Positions 12,032 to 24,210 of a DNA stretch of 54,626 nucleotides are shown here, piece by piece. The stretch covers positions 1-54,626 of the forward strand of contig JANTQF010000233.1 of assembly GCA_032988165.1 (NCBI GenBank). Direction: 5' to 3'. This DNA is from Emmonsiellopsis sp. PD_33 (taxonomy: Eukaryota; Ascomycota; Eurotiomycetes; Onygenales; Ajellomycetaceae). Within the stretch, counting starts at the first letter, position 1, and each line of letters starts with the position of its first letter. Both the position numbers and the translations under genes were made by a program. The notes below the pieces were generated by a model. It was not told where the DNA came from, did no database searches, and worked only from the letters and a program-made list of their open reading frames with translations.

Positions 12032-14509
12032 CTATGCATATAAGCCTGCCAATTCCGGGTCATCCCAATCATTGTGCGCCTCCGAGTTTGTCCGTCTAGC
12101 AGACTCAAGCGTGCCTCGAGCTGGGGCCACAGGTTCATTGATGTTATGTATGCTGGATAAATTCGAATAGAATTCAAGCACTTTGGGGTGTACCATCACT
12201 CGCCGAGGATCAAAGCGAGAGACTTGGAGTCCACTCTGGGTGGTGGCTCTACTCAGCGCGACATAAGCTTGTCCCTTTTCGAAAACGCGCCCGAGGTCAA
12301 CTTTAACGCGCTGCAAGGTTTGACCTTGCGCCTTGTGGATCGAGAGTGCCCATGCAAGAATAAGTGGAACTTGCGTTCGTTGTGCTCGTACTTCACCATT
12401 CGGAAGCTCGATCTTCCACGTCTCTGGTTGGCACAGAAGATGTCGTTCAGTTCCGTCTGGCTGGACAAAACATACGACAGGCCATTTGCCTCTAGTATTG
12501 ATTCCTTGGTCTTTGTTCTCGTAAGATTTGAGCTTCTTCAATGCCTGCGCTGAAGGATCGTCAGGCCCTTGGTCCCCGACGAAATCGTCTTCGTTTTTAC
12601 TGTAATAATCAAACCGAGCCTCGTCCATAAAGGCCACAACCTTTCCTAGTGAGCCGTTCACCAGGGTTTCGTCCATGTTTTTTATAAGCATGACTTGTGC
12701 TCCTTTCTTCAGTTGAATGACAGGGGCGACGCAATCCGCAAGAAGCTGCGAGCGCTGGGTCTCGTTTTGCATAGTTCCGGAATCGACGGCAGTAAATATC
12801 ATTATCTCACCAGAGAGCCTAGCCATTCTCGCGGAGTTGGCATTTTCTACTTCGGTTCGGGTTGGGAAACTGGGGTTAAGTGTCAGCTAGAAGGACCGTA
12901 ATGCGGATACAGCACAGTGAACATACAGTTCTGTGGCCTCAAGGGAGTCGTGGAAGTCTAGCGGCCGTGAGAGTTGTTTGAAGGCGTTAATCGTCTCCTG
13001 ACTCAGTTTCCCTAGTCTCATTTCGTTCAACATTGAAGCGAATTTCGGGTCCTTCTGTCGGAAAACGTGGGTCAAAAGGATAGTGTGCTGGATGGTTGTG
13101 TTCCACGTGGCTGAAGAAAAGGCAAACTTCGCTACCTTGTTTGAGTCGGGCACAGGTGGTAGCTGAAAGAAATCACCGGTAACGACGAGCTGGATGCCTC
13201 CAAATGGACGTCCATTATTTCTTATCTTCCGAGCAACTTCTTCAAGTTTATCAAACAAGTCCCCGTCGACCATTGAAATCTCGTCGACGATGAGGACTTT
13301 GGTCCTTAACCATCGCGTCCTATTCTTTTGGTTTCGTTTTACCTATGATACAATGTCAACGGTCTGTCCCATCGGCAACAAGAGGTGGGATTAACGAACC
13401 TTCTTGACGAGGTCCGCAACGTTTTCTTTTCCCAGCCCAATTCCAGCGAAACTATGAAGGGTAACACCTTCGATGTTACAAGCTGCAAGGCCTGTCGAAG
13501 CGGTGACGGCAATCCTATCAGGTTCCCTCCTGTGCTTTGCGCGTAACTTGCGTATGATCTCTCTCATAAGGACTGACTTTCCGGTTCCTGCAGAACCCGT
13601 AAAGAAGATACTTTTGCCCTGTTCAACAATGGCCTCAACGACCCGCTTTTGCTCCTCACTAAGGAAGATTGACGGAACCTTAGGGGCCCGTGTACCAAGC
13701 TGGCCTGATTTTTTCTCAGATGTGATGCGAATCTTTTGTTGCTTTCGCAATTCCTTCTGCTCCTCTTTGACAGCACTCATTGTCTTGTTCCATGGTAAAG
13801 TTGCAGTTTTATCAACGAGGGGTGTACGGACTTCTGGCTTCACTGGACCTCGGGCGGTGGCAGGGGCAGGGGCTCGAGCCGGCGCCGGTGGTGGCGCTGC
13901 ATATCGAGCTGGAGCGGGTGCTCCCTGGTTTGTTGACCATGGGAGAGTGCGTCGTTTTGGCGGAGGGAGTTGGTGGGCGGGAGGCGAGGAGGACCATGGA
14001 ATTGGAATAGTGCTTGGGGGTGCATTTTCACTTGGTGGTGGGGGCTTGTTTAGGGGAGAGGGGAGTTCTGGATATTTGATCATTGAATCCGTGAAGGAGT
14101 GGGCTTGGGATTGGGGCCCCGGTATCGAGAAGTTGATTGTTTCATCCAAGTCCAGGTCATCGTCGAAATCATTTTCGTCAAAGTACACGTTGCTATGAAG
14201 GACGCTCAAGGGGGTCTGCGAGGGCTGCGAGACCTGTGACGGCTGTTGGGTGCCATCTAGCTTGCGTTTTACGCCAGCAGTCTGGCCGGTAGAAATCGAT
14301 GCAGTCGTAGACCTAGCGGCAGAGATCGAGGTTGGGAAAAGCGGCTTCTGAGAGGCTAAAGGCTTTTGCGGGGCAGGATGCTCGCGCACAGCTTTCTTAA
14401 ACATGGCAATATGTCGTCCACGGCGGAGGGACGAAACGAGGGACAGACGACGGAAGCGGAGCGCAGCGATTGAGGGCAAAGCTCTGGGCAAAGGAGTGTG
14501 ACGAAACAT
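12032..14509 (-). CDS. PIF1: PIF1-family 5'-3' DNA helicase
   Basis: Three exons (14509-13400, 13342-12927, 12869-12032) encode 787 residues. The N-terminal 280 residues are basic, proline-rich and low-complexity. The helicase core begins near 290 with Walker A FTGSAGTGKS (about 299-308), then ASTGLAACNIEGVTLHSFAG, Walker B VLIVDEISMVDG, GDFFQLPP, LTHVFRQ, and after the second junction ELFPTRTEVENANSARM. The C-terminal motif is LILAWALSIHKAQGQTL, ending with YVALSRATT. Pif1 unwinds G-quadruplexes and RNA-DNA hybrids and acts in nucleus and mitochondria. The first ATG at 14509 is followed by an arginine-rich, acid-free 35-residue segment that looks like a mitochondrial presequence; a second in-frame Met is residue 36. 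Upstream in-frame there is a stop, so 14509 is the first possible start. Confidence 0.95.
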
Positions 14510-14858
14510 AAACAGCTGGCGGGAGAGCACGGATCAGCCAGTGGTTCCCAAGACTGGCCGCAAACCGTTGGATCTCATCTAGTTCGTGATGTTGAAGTTG
14601 TTTCTCCTGGACGTTGACTTCGCGGTTGACGCGAGGAATCAATTAGTTTAGTGGCTGCACGTGACCGCGTGTTCCCAAAAAGGTTTAGTCCAGAAGTCGA
14701 GGTCGATAAGGTCACGTGATAGCGTGTGGCTCTGATATCGCGTTCTCCAGCTTCAAGAGAACGACAAACACAAACTGGTCGAGGGATGCGATTGATTTCC
14801 AGTTAATTCCCCGGAACCGGTCCTATGGGAAATAGCCAATATCCTTTAACTATGAAGC
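14510..14858. promoter_or_regulatory. Bidirectional PIF1/RAD4 promoter with two CACGTG boxes
   Basis: The 349 bases between the divergent PIF1 and RAD4 start codons must hold both promoters. Two perfect E-boxes are visible, CACGTG at 14658-14663 and 14713-14718, both within a GTGAC/GTCACGTGA context typical of fungal bHLH (Cbf1-type) sites. Co-regulation of the two genome-maintenance genes is an inference from the arrangement. Confidence 0.55.
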
Positions 14859-17843
14859 ATGGAAGTGGACGCAGCACCAGGTAAGCAGCTGCCCTCTTCC
14901 TCTCCAAGCTTCGTCCGCTCACATAGAATACTAGACAAGGAACACCCTCTTGCGGGGGTGATTCTTTGCTGCACTTCGATATTACCGGAATCCCGAGTAC
15001 GTTCTAGCCTCTGTATCTAAATAAAACCACTTCGGATATTAATACCTTGTGCCTCCAGGAGGAATTGGCTGCCGTTGCCACCCAGATGGGAGCTGTCCAT
15101 AAGTTCGACCTTACATCAGATGTCACGCATCTAATCGTCGGGGAAATAAATACCCCTAAGTACAAATACGTTGCTAAGGAACGCAGCGATATAAAGGTGC
15201 TGAAAGCAGAATGGGTGGAAGCCGTCAGGGCATCTTGGGTCCAAGGCGGGGATACCAACCTCCGCCGCTTAGAGGAAGAATACTGCTATCCAACCTTTAC
15301 AGGATTGTCGATATGCCTTACCGGATTCGAGGATAGTAAGCAATCCCCTATTCGTCCATCAATATACTTGCGCATTCCGCTCACCATAAAAAGTGCATTA
15401 TAGAAATTTCCTACAGAAGACGATTACAGAGAACGGCGCAGAGTTCCGGAGGGACCTCACGAAAAGCGTTACCCACCTAATTGCACGCACTGGAGAAGGA
15501 CAGAAATATAAGTATGCGACCATGTGGAAGATAACGGTTGTTAGCATGAAGTGGCTAGAGGATAGCCTTGAACGTGGGATGGTGTTGGATGAAAATCTCT
15601 ACGACCCTTTGACTCCCGTTGAGGAGCAAGGCATTGGGGCGTGGAACAGATCCACTTTGACTAACCTTGTGAAGCGTCCAAAAGCTTCCAACAACACTAT
15701 CCAACGGCCTCGGAAGCTTCGAAAGGTTGCGAGCGTCAAACTGAGTGGTCAAAACGAAGGCGTATGGGCAGACATTGTTGGTAATGTGCTGAAGACTTCC
15801 GGCTCTAGTAGTAGCTTCCAAAATGATGCCAGCATGAAGGACATTCCGCCCGTGACAACTATTGTTCAAGAGCCAAAATCCTTTGCTAGCGAAACCACCC
15901 TGGCCGACAAACCCCGGCTTATACTCCCAGAATCGACTACGCAGCAATCAGAGCCGACTGGACCTACCAGGGGCTTTTGGTTTGGGTCTCGGTTTTTTAT
16001 AAGCGGCTTCTCCTCGAGTCAAGTAAGCACCACAATAATCGTTACTTTAATATAAACTAACATTCATACAGACTAAGATCCTAGAGACCCATTTATTGTC
16101 GCGTGATGCCAAGATTGTTCCTTCAAGAGAGGCTCTAGTTGGAAATGCCCCCTCCGACAACAGTAGGAACATGTATATCCTTGTGCCATATAATCTACCC
16201 CGCTCCAAGATCCCATCTATTGATGACTTTGAAGACGAACCGGAAATTGTCACGGATTTGTGGATCGAGAAATGTCTACATAACAACAGTCTTGTCCCTC
16301 CTGAAGCACATATTACTAGTACCCCTTTTCCCAAATTTCCGATACCAGGTCCGTCAACCCCGCCAGTCTCGGATGTGCTTTTCTAACTAAGAACAGCATT
16401 TCACGGATTAATCGTTTGCTCCACCGGATTTTCAGGCATAGACCTTCTACATCTTTCAAAACTTGTGAAAGTTATGGGTATGATTCCAGTTATATCACTA
16501 CCCTATGACCAGGATCTGGCGGCTAACTGCTATCAGGGGCCACCTACGACGAATATCTGACACCAAAAGCGTCCGTGCTAATCTGCAATACCACAGATCC
16601 AAGCCCAGAGAAACTACGGCATGTGTCGGAGTGGAACATTCCGGCAGTTATTGCCGACTGGCTGTGGATTTCCGTCCAAACCGGAGAAAGAAAACCATTC
16701 GACCCGTATATAATACAGGTGAAACAGCCTCAACATATAGCTCCCCCCCATCGATCAGAAAAATGTTCAAGGAAGGGGAATGATAATGGAGGCCGTGAGA
16801 TCCAGGGAGTCAAACCACCAGTTCCGGATCTAACTACCTCCCACCAACGTCCTACTTCCAGCCACACCCAGCAACAGCAAGAAATTCCCCAACACCAAAA
16901 AGAAATCGCACCCTCCCAAGATACAAGTTCTGCTCTTAACAACAGCGTTGCCCTCCAAGAACTCTCCACGAACTCTCCCAAAAAAGCGAGTCGCTCTCCC
17001 TCCCCTTCAAAACACGACAAGGATCCCATTCCTGTAGTTGCTCCCCCTCCAAAAGAGACCCCCGTTATAGAACACCTGAGCCACAAAGATCCCAAAGACT
17101 CCAATCCCAACCCCAAAACCTCCCTCGACCTCGCCCTCACCGAACTCCTCCGCCAAAAGCGCCTAGCATCTACAAAATCATCCAGCTCCACCATAGGTGA
17201 CAAAGACAACTCTAACAATAACACCAACAACGACCCTCACCAGCCCCGTAAACGCCGTAAAAGGCTCCTCGGCCGCGCCAACTCACACGCCTCCACCAGC
17301 CTCGGCCCCGGCCCAGCCACCACTAATGCCCAACAACGCGCCATCTCCCGCGCCAGCTCTATCGACACCATGAACGAAGACGGCTACGGCAGCGTCGTCG
17401 ATGGTCTCGAAAGTCCCTCCACGAAGGCACATAGTAACGCGCCTAGCTTCTCATCTCTCTTTGCTGCCAGAAAGACGGATCGAACGGAAGCGCAGCGGTT
17501 GCTGGAGAGTCGGCTGGATATGTTCCGGACGAATGAGGGCCTTGCCAGTGAGTATGGGCATGGGCACGGGCAGGAGGATGAGGAACAGCCGCCGATGACA
17601 CAGTTGGGGTATGAGGATGCGGATGCGGCGGCGATGAGGGCGAAGATTACGAATGGGAATAGGGGAGGGGGTGCTAGGGAGGAAGAAAGGGGTGGTGCCG
17701 GTGCTGGTGTTTATGATAGGGATGAGGGGGTGGGGAAGGGGTTGGTTATTGGGAAGGTGAAGGACCATGAGATATTGGATGGGTGGGGGGGTAGGAGGAG
17801 AACGAGAAGGTATGGGAAGGGTGTTGGGCGGGAGGGGTTGTAG
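14859..17843 (+). CDS. rad4: BRCT-repeat replication/checkpoint protein, Rad4/Cut5/Dpb11 (TopBP1)
   Basis: Seven exons (14859-14880, 14935-14996, 15059-15335, 15394-16022, 16072-16348, 16397-16477, 16537-17843) encode 884 residues. Four BRCT domains are arranged as two pairs: about 9-100 (SDVTHLIVGEINTPKYKYVA), about 105-195 (TKSVTHLIARTGEGQKYKYA, VVSMKWLEDSL), about 325-425 (DLWIEKCLH) and about 425-515 (FHGLIVCSTGF, EWNIPAVIADWLW). The pattern and spacing match fission yeast Rad4/Cut5, which scaffolds CMG helicase loading and ATR checkpoint activation in the nucleus. The C-terminal 350 residues are disordered, as in homologues. The acceptor before 15394 (AAAAAG) lacks the usual pyrimidine before AG, but it is the only one found that keeps frame. 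The extreme C terminus is arginine- and glycine-rich. Confidence 0.9.
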
Positions 17844-18918
17844 TTTGATTCTTAGATCTTCTCGTTCCACCCTTGTTTATGTGTGGATCTACCTGCGGAA
17901 CGGATTTTGATGATACGTGGGGCCCCCGTTTATCTTTCCATCGGGGCGGTGGCGTGGTAACTATAGTACCGTGATTTTTTTCTCAGGCATTGCGATGAAG
18001 CGTTCGATATATATACATACATTGATACTGCGGTACTAGCCCTTGCGGTGGCGTTCTAATTGATTGGTGGGGGTTAACTTATGGCTCAACTCCTTCCGCT
18101 TCTTGTAGGTGAATGCAGTCACTTGTCGATAGAAGGCGTATATATATAGCAGTGATTATTACGTTATATATTCATATTTGCCGCATAGAGGTCCTAGTAT
18201 GTTTCCACAAACGATTGGGATAGGTAATGTGTCAAGAAAAAAATATATATATTTCCGAGAGTAGGAATAGGGGGGGTGGACGTTGCAAGTTCAGAACCGA
18301 ATACCCCAAGAAAAAGGGGTTAGAGTTCAGAAAGGGACAGACATGACGGGTATTTGAAAGCTCCAACGCAATCGACTAGATATATATAACAAAACTAATC
18401 ATACAATTACATACAACCGGACTCGGACTATCAACATCAACCGCCCGAATCCTCAATGAACTGATTTTTTTTTTAAAGCCGAACTATGAGGAGGGGAGCT
18501 TTAAAAGAATATTTAGTAGTTGAAATAAAAAATTAAAAAGGGGTTCGACAATATGTGACGGATGAAGTTAAGCGCTATGTTAAAGCTGGAAAAGAAAGGC
18601 CAAAGGGAGGGAGTTCCAGAATACTCTTATGCGGCCGTCTTTTCGGGTGGCCTTGGGTGGAAGAAAGGGAAAAGGAGGAGGGGGGGTATGTGGGAATCAC
18701 TAACGGAAGGAAATTTGGGGTTCTGGGTGTGCATGTGTGGAATGAATGGGTATTTACATATGAGAGCGTTAGTACATTATCAGACATTACTGTCAAACAG
18801 CCAAGAAAAAGAAACAGAATTTTCAACAAATAGAGATGGAAGCGAAGAGAAGCGAAGAGAGAGATATTGCGCAAGCTTAGCTAGCTGGCGGGGGAGGAGA
18901 GAAGTAGGGGAGGGGGGA
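17844..18918. other. Intergenic between convergent RAD4 and FZO1
   Basis: No gene is supported. The segment lies between two convergent 3' ends and contains several short AT runs (for example near 18010, 18145, 18243 and 18380) and an oligo-T/A tract near 18467. Open frames at 18555-19017 are on the antisense side of the FZO1 3' region and look non-coding. Confidence 0.55.
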
Positions 18919-21900
18919 TTAATGCTGCTGATGATACTGCGCCATACTACCAGGGAGTGGGGATTCAAGATCAACCTGCTCGACCGATCTCTTCGTCTCG
19001 CTACTATCGCGGAATAGGTTTGAGAAGTATTTCTGCGCGGCTTCGCTTTCATGCTTTACCTTTCCAACCTCGTCTTTCCGCTTGGCTAGATCCTCGGTGG
19101 CGGTTTGTAGAGTGGATTGTAGCCTGGATGCGGGCATGCGTAGGACCCGACGGACTTCGGATGAAATGCGAGATGCATTGGCGTGGGTATAATCGAGTTC
19201 CGTGAGGGTTTCGGAGAGTTTGCGGGAGACGTTTGAAGGGAGGGCATGGGGGATTTGGGTGAGGAGATATGATGCGGTTAGGAGCGCTGTAAAGATTGTT
19301 AGCTAGAGAGACCGAAAGTAAAGGAGACAAGGAAACTCACCAGCTGCGACGATACCAGGCAAAACCATGCGCCGCAAGTTATTCGTGCCCAGGATTCTTG
19401 CAGCACCAAGAACACCATCAATCCAACCTGCTCCACCGAAGACTCGTCCGCCAAGAACACCAACCACTGTCATCGCCATTCCTGTGCCAGCTACCTTTTC
19501 CTGTCTCTGCCACAAACCAACGACGTCAAAGAAGTCCCATATCTCAATCTCAGTGTCGAGAGCTCGGGCAGACATGTGACGCTTCTGTTTGAACATGAGG
19601 TCGGCGCGGAAATTGAGATTTGGGAATTTATCCTCTCCAACATGCAAAAGACCAAGGCTGTTGATCATGTTCACGCCTTGTACAGATTTCGTACGTGCGT
19701 AATCTTCACAGGCCGATACGGAGGCAGCAAGCTCATCTAGCATAGCTAGTTTCAAGTCCTCTGCGTACTGGAATGCTGAAAGAAGGCCGGGATATTCGAC
19801 TCCAAGCGTCGCTTGAGCAAGGGTAGATATCTTAGCTGAGATAGTTGACCGGGCATTGTTGTAGACATCTTCGCATGACTCGTCAATTGAAATTGAGAGA
19901 TCTTCAGCAACTTCCGTTCGTCGCTTCTTGGTTTCCTCATATGCGGGTACAAGCTCGTCGAGCTCCTTTGTCATGCGATCAAGTTCCGACGAGGCAACAT
20001 CTCGGTTCACAGAAGCAAGGACATGCAAATCAGAGAGGATATTCAAAAGATAAGTCTTGGCTGGAGCAAGTTTCGAACGCGAGCGCTTATCAAGCACAAA
20101 TCTGCGTAGCGCACTTTCCAAATTTTCGAAGTCCTGAATCTTTTCCTTTTCCTTCTCTTTCTCCTTGCCTTTGCCCTTGTCCTTGGCGGAATCCGAAGCT
20201 TTGCCTTTGCCTTTTGAATCATCGTCATCAGTATCGTCATCGAAGTGAGGGCCGTCATCCCCTCCATCCCCTCCATCACCACCATCGCCACCAGCGGTGA
20301 TGGCAGGCACAACTGGAACTGCATTGCTCGAAACAAAGTGAACAAGTTCCGCAGATTCTTTAAACGTTCGAGGGCTCAACTTAGCGATCTGTTTCAGAAC
20401 CATTTGCTGACATCTTTGCTTATCGCGGATATTGTCGAATCCGTTGACAACAATAAAGATGTAAGACTTTTCATGAGCGGCGTTCATGATGAACTCCTGG
20501 GCAGAGAGGGTGAAATGGTTTGCGGCGGATACCACAAATACCACCACATCAATTTCTTCCTGTCGGGCGAAAACGGCAGTGGTCTTAACGGAATCCGAGT
20601 TGAGACCTGGCGCATCTATGATCGATATATCGACCACCCCATTGTTGAGTAATGATTCGTCAATCGTCCTTATGTCCTTCAAATATATCTTGCACTGCAT
20701 ATATTTGGTGTTGTCCACCACGAGATCCTCCAATTCACGTAGCGAATAAACATCATAGGTGCTTTCGTCGTTACGGTTGTATTGTCGGTCCTTGTGAATT
20801 GCGTGTACCTCCTCAATTCCGCCATTTTCTCTCGCATCTAGAACTTCGCAGAAAATACTCGTACAAGGTTGTTGATCCTCCGGTAATACCTTCCGACGTA
20901 GTAGGGCATTGCAGAATGTTGACTTTCCAGCATTAAGATCACCAGTAATGAGCACCTTGCTAGACATATCCTCAATCCTGTCCCGCAAAGAAAGAAGATG
21001 CCTAATACTTTGGCTCACTTTGCCATCCAGCAAGGAAGCAATAGAGCTTTTTTCCAACGAATGTACTAGTTCAGACTGTGACAATGCGCCAAGTTTGAGG
21101 TCGAGCTTCAACACAGAAAATTCCTGAGCTATCTGTGGCGTCATTAGCCGCGGCTCGGGTGCTTTGTTCTCGCCGGCCTCGCTCGACTCAGGCACCGGAT
21201 TTTCGTCTCCCCATGTTACCGCGCGTCGGGCTTCAGGGCGCGGAGACTGGTTTTCATTTGTCCTGTCGACTTGGTATGACTGGGCCCGTGCGAGATCGGT
21301 GCGAGATGAAGGGGGTTCGTTGCTTGGCTGGAAAGGTGGATAGTGCGCAGGCCATTGACGATTCATTTGCTGGAGTTCTTTAAGGAGGTCCACAGTTCGC
21401 GTAATTGAACGACTCAGCTGGGTTCGATTTGAATTACTATAAAAAGGAGTTAAGACGAAATTCTGCCAGGGGAAGGGTGGCAAGCGATCATACTATAGTA
21501 ACTGGTGTACATGGCTCGCGACGACCTGCTTTTCGTGCTCAGCTATAAAATGTATATATCAGCGATGGGTTTCCACGGAATATGGCGGCTTGGACAACGA
21601 ACCAGCCGCGTTGAACTGCCCAGGATGCACTGGAGTATGCGATGGAGTTGGGCGATCCTCCATCAAGCCCACGCTATATCCCTCCGTCCCATCCCCCATT
21701 ATGCTCCCTCCGTAGCCCGAGTCGTTGTTGAGAGATGTCATTAGAGATGTCGCATTGTTCGAAACCGATCCTGAGCCAATAACCATGTATTCGGGGCCAT
21801 CGCCGGGCGAGCGACTGTGGGAAGATTCTGCAGCGGCGTGTCTCGAGGAGCCTTCGCCGGCCGACGAACCGGCACCGCCCGGGAAATATTCTTGGCTCAT
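18919..21900 (-). CDS. FZO1: Mitofusin, outer-mitochondrial-membrane fusion GTPase (Fzo1)
   Basis: Four exons (21900-21603, 21542-21494, 21436-19341, 19286-18919) encode 936 residues. The short 49-base second exon restores the frame and gives QLLYNSNRTQLSRSI ahead of the first heptad-repeat region. The dynamin-like GTPase domain shows G1 GDLNAGKSTF near residue 281, a G2 threonine in QQPCTSIF, G3 DAPGLN and G4 VNGFDN. A charged linker with GGDGGD and KGKGKEKEKE runs follows. Two closely spaced hydrophobic segments near residues 760-835 (VVGVLGG and IVAAALLTASYLL) are the outer-membrane anchor, and a C-terminal coiled coil follows. The start chosen (MSQEYFPGG) looks conserved; the frame is open 42 codons further upstream. 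A retroelement fragment lies about 230 bases upstream. Confidence 0.93.
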
Positions 21901-22129
21901 AGCAACCAAACCGACTGCGCGAATCAGAGAAACAAGGGCTGTGTCCGCATAGAAACAGGAACGGCGCGATGTGTGTCGTTGTGAATTTGGCTTGGGCGTG
22001 GAATGACGTTTTGGGGAAGTTATCAAGCCGAGACGGTTTTGCCGAGAGCGTGGCGCTACAGCGCGCTAATTGCGGCACCGCCACTTTGCTGAATCAAGAA
22101 GTTTTACTAATCAGCTAACCGCCATTGCC

Positions 22130-24210
22130 GCGCCATGTCAACATCACTTCGACCGCAGGTTTATCAAGAACTACAGGCGGATTGCAAAACCACACTCTAA
22201 CTTGACCCGGAATGATACCCCCTTTGTGTTCAGTGAGGCTTGTTGGAAGGCTTTCAAGACTCTGAAGGATCACCTGCTCTCAGCAACCCTCCTCAAGCAC
22301 TACGACAGGCCTGATATGGAAACCCGCATGGAAACTGATGCCTCGGAGGGAATGATTGCAGAGGTCCTTTCACAGAAGTATAAAGAGGATTGCCCTTCTG
22401 TAGTCTACTTCTCAAAGACCATGGCACTTGCAGAGATCAACTATCCCATCCTTGACAAAGAGTTGTTGACCATTGTACGAGCATGGGGCCCAGAGCTGGT
22501 TGGCCTGCAGATTGATGCCCCTTTTGAGGTCCTGTCAGATCACAAGGCCTTGGAATACTTCATGACGACTAAGAAGCTGAATTTCCGGCAGGTCAACTGG
22601 GTAGAATTCCTGACCTAGCTCAACTTTATCATCAAGTACCGCCCTAGTCGTATGAACAGCCTTGCAGACGCGCTATCTCGAAGGGAAGACATGGTCAAGG
22701 CTCAACAGGTCGTACGAGATAGCTTCTGCCAACACATTCTGCTCCCGAAGGAATGTCTAAATCCCAGAATAGTGGAAGAACTGGATCAAAACCAGGCCCC
22801 TCAAGTTACACTGATCGCACCGGATGAAGATCTTAAACTCCTTGAGAAGCTGATTGCCTACAACACGGAATATGCATCCCTACGGGTAGAAAGAGCTTTG
22901 GCCACTGAGGGTTCTGATGACTGTGAGGCTAGATAATGGGTTGCTACTTTACTGTGGGGGACTGGTAATTCCTGACACCAATGACCACATCCGTACGAAG
23001 CTCATTTGTGAGGTTTATGACCAGATATCAACTACTCATCCTAGGCGTACAAAGACCAAGAAAGTCCTGACTAGCCGCTACTACTAGAAAGACATAGGTC
23101 GTAACATTGATTGCTACATTAGGAACTGCCACACCTGCCAAGTCATACCTACCTCCAGGCTTGCTGAAGCCCATATCAATCCCACAGAGACCATGGCAGC
23201 ACATCTCCATGGACCTCCAATCATTCCCTAAGGATCAACGTGAATGTAAGATGATCTTTATGGTTATTGACTATCTGAGCAAATGTTCATATGCAATGCC
23301 TTTCTCCAAGTCAACACCAGCAAAGGATATGGCCAAGCTTTTACCACCCATGTCTATTGGGTGCATGGACCCCCTGATACAATTATATCTAACTGAGGAC
23401 CCCAGTTTATATCAGACTTTTGGGATGAATTCTGCAAGATCCTAGGGATCAAACTGAAGCTGTCCACTGCCTACCACCTACAAACTGATGGTCAGACTGA
23501 GATAGTCAACCCGCACATTGCACAACACCTTCGGCATTTTATCATTCAATATCAGGACAATTAGTCAGAGCTCCTGCCAATGATGGATTTTGCACCGGCT
23601 ACTCTACCACTTGAGTCAACCAGGCTATGTATACCCCTTTCAGATTGAGTTTGGCTATGAGCCTCATACATCTTTTGATTGGCAAAACCACGTTGCAAAG
23701 ATGTCTCCTACAGAGAAACTCAATTGGTCACATGCAAAGGCATTGGCTGAAGGAATGAAGGATGTCTGGGAGTTCGCACGTACGAACATGGCTGAGGCCT
23801 AGGAGAGGCAAAGAAAACAGGCTGATAGGCACCGCCGTGAGGTCAATTTTGATATTGGGGACACGGTCTGGGTCCAGACAAAGAGCCGGCACACTAGTCG
23901 ACCAAGCAAGAAGCTCGATTTCCCTATGGCAGGACCATACAACGTCATAGGGAAGGTTGGGAACTCCTATAAGCCCTGTGTTCTCTCCCCCGCTTGACTT
24001 CGCAAAGCTTCGAATGGTCACCTACCTGGTCAGATCATTGAGCCCCCACCCGTAATTGATGTGGACGATGAAGAAGAAGAATGGGAGGTGGAGGAAATAT
24101 TGGCTGTACGAAAGTTCCGAGGAAAGATTCAATATCGTGCCAAATGTATGGGATATGATGATGACCCTAATATTCTCGTTCCCGGCTACCTAGATAGATA
24201 GATGAATTGA
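22130..24210 (+). mobile_element. Degenerate, 5'-truncated Ty3/gypsy (chromovirus) pol remnant
   Basis: Reading across frames, the order is the end of reverse transcriptase (FIKNYRRIAKP near 22155), RNase H (ETDASEGMIAEVLSQ near 22335 and NYPILDKELL near 22440), a connector (LADALSRRED near 22660), an integrase zinc-binding region (CYIRNCHTC near 23110), the integrase core (HISMDLQSF near 23200; STAYHLQTDGQTE near 23465) and a chromodomain (EEWEVEEILAVRKF near 24080). Gag, protease and most of RT are missing and no flanking LTRs were recognised. The frame is broken by stops (22616-22618, 23085-23087, near 23229 and 23562 among others) and a frameshift near 22920. Several stops could come from C-to-T changes, as after repeat-induced point mutation, but this was not measured. 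The element cannot be autonomous. Confidence 0.9.

Noticed and set aside
13473..14198. Plus-strand frame of 241 codons
   Set aside because: Antisense to the PIF1 N terminus; no motif, and PIF1 is unmistakable.
18555..19017. Plus-strand frames of 92 and 151 codons
   Set aside because: They overlap the FZO1 3' end and the AT-rich intergenic region on the opposite strand; no motif.
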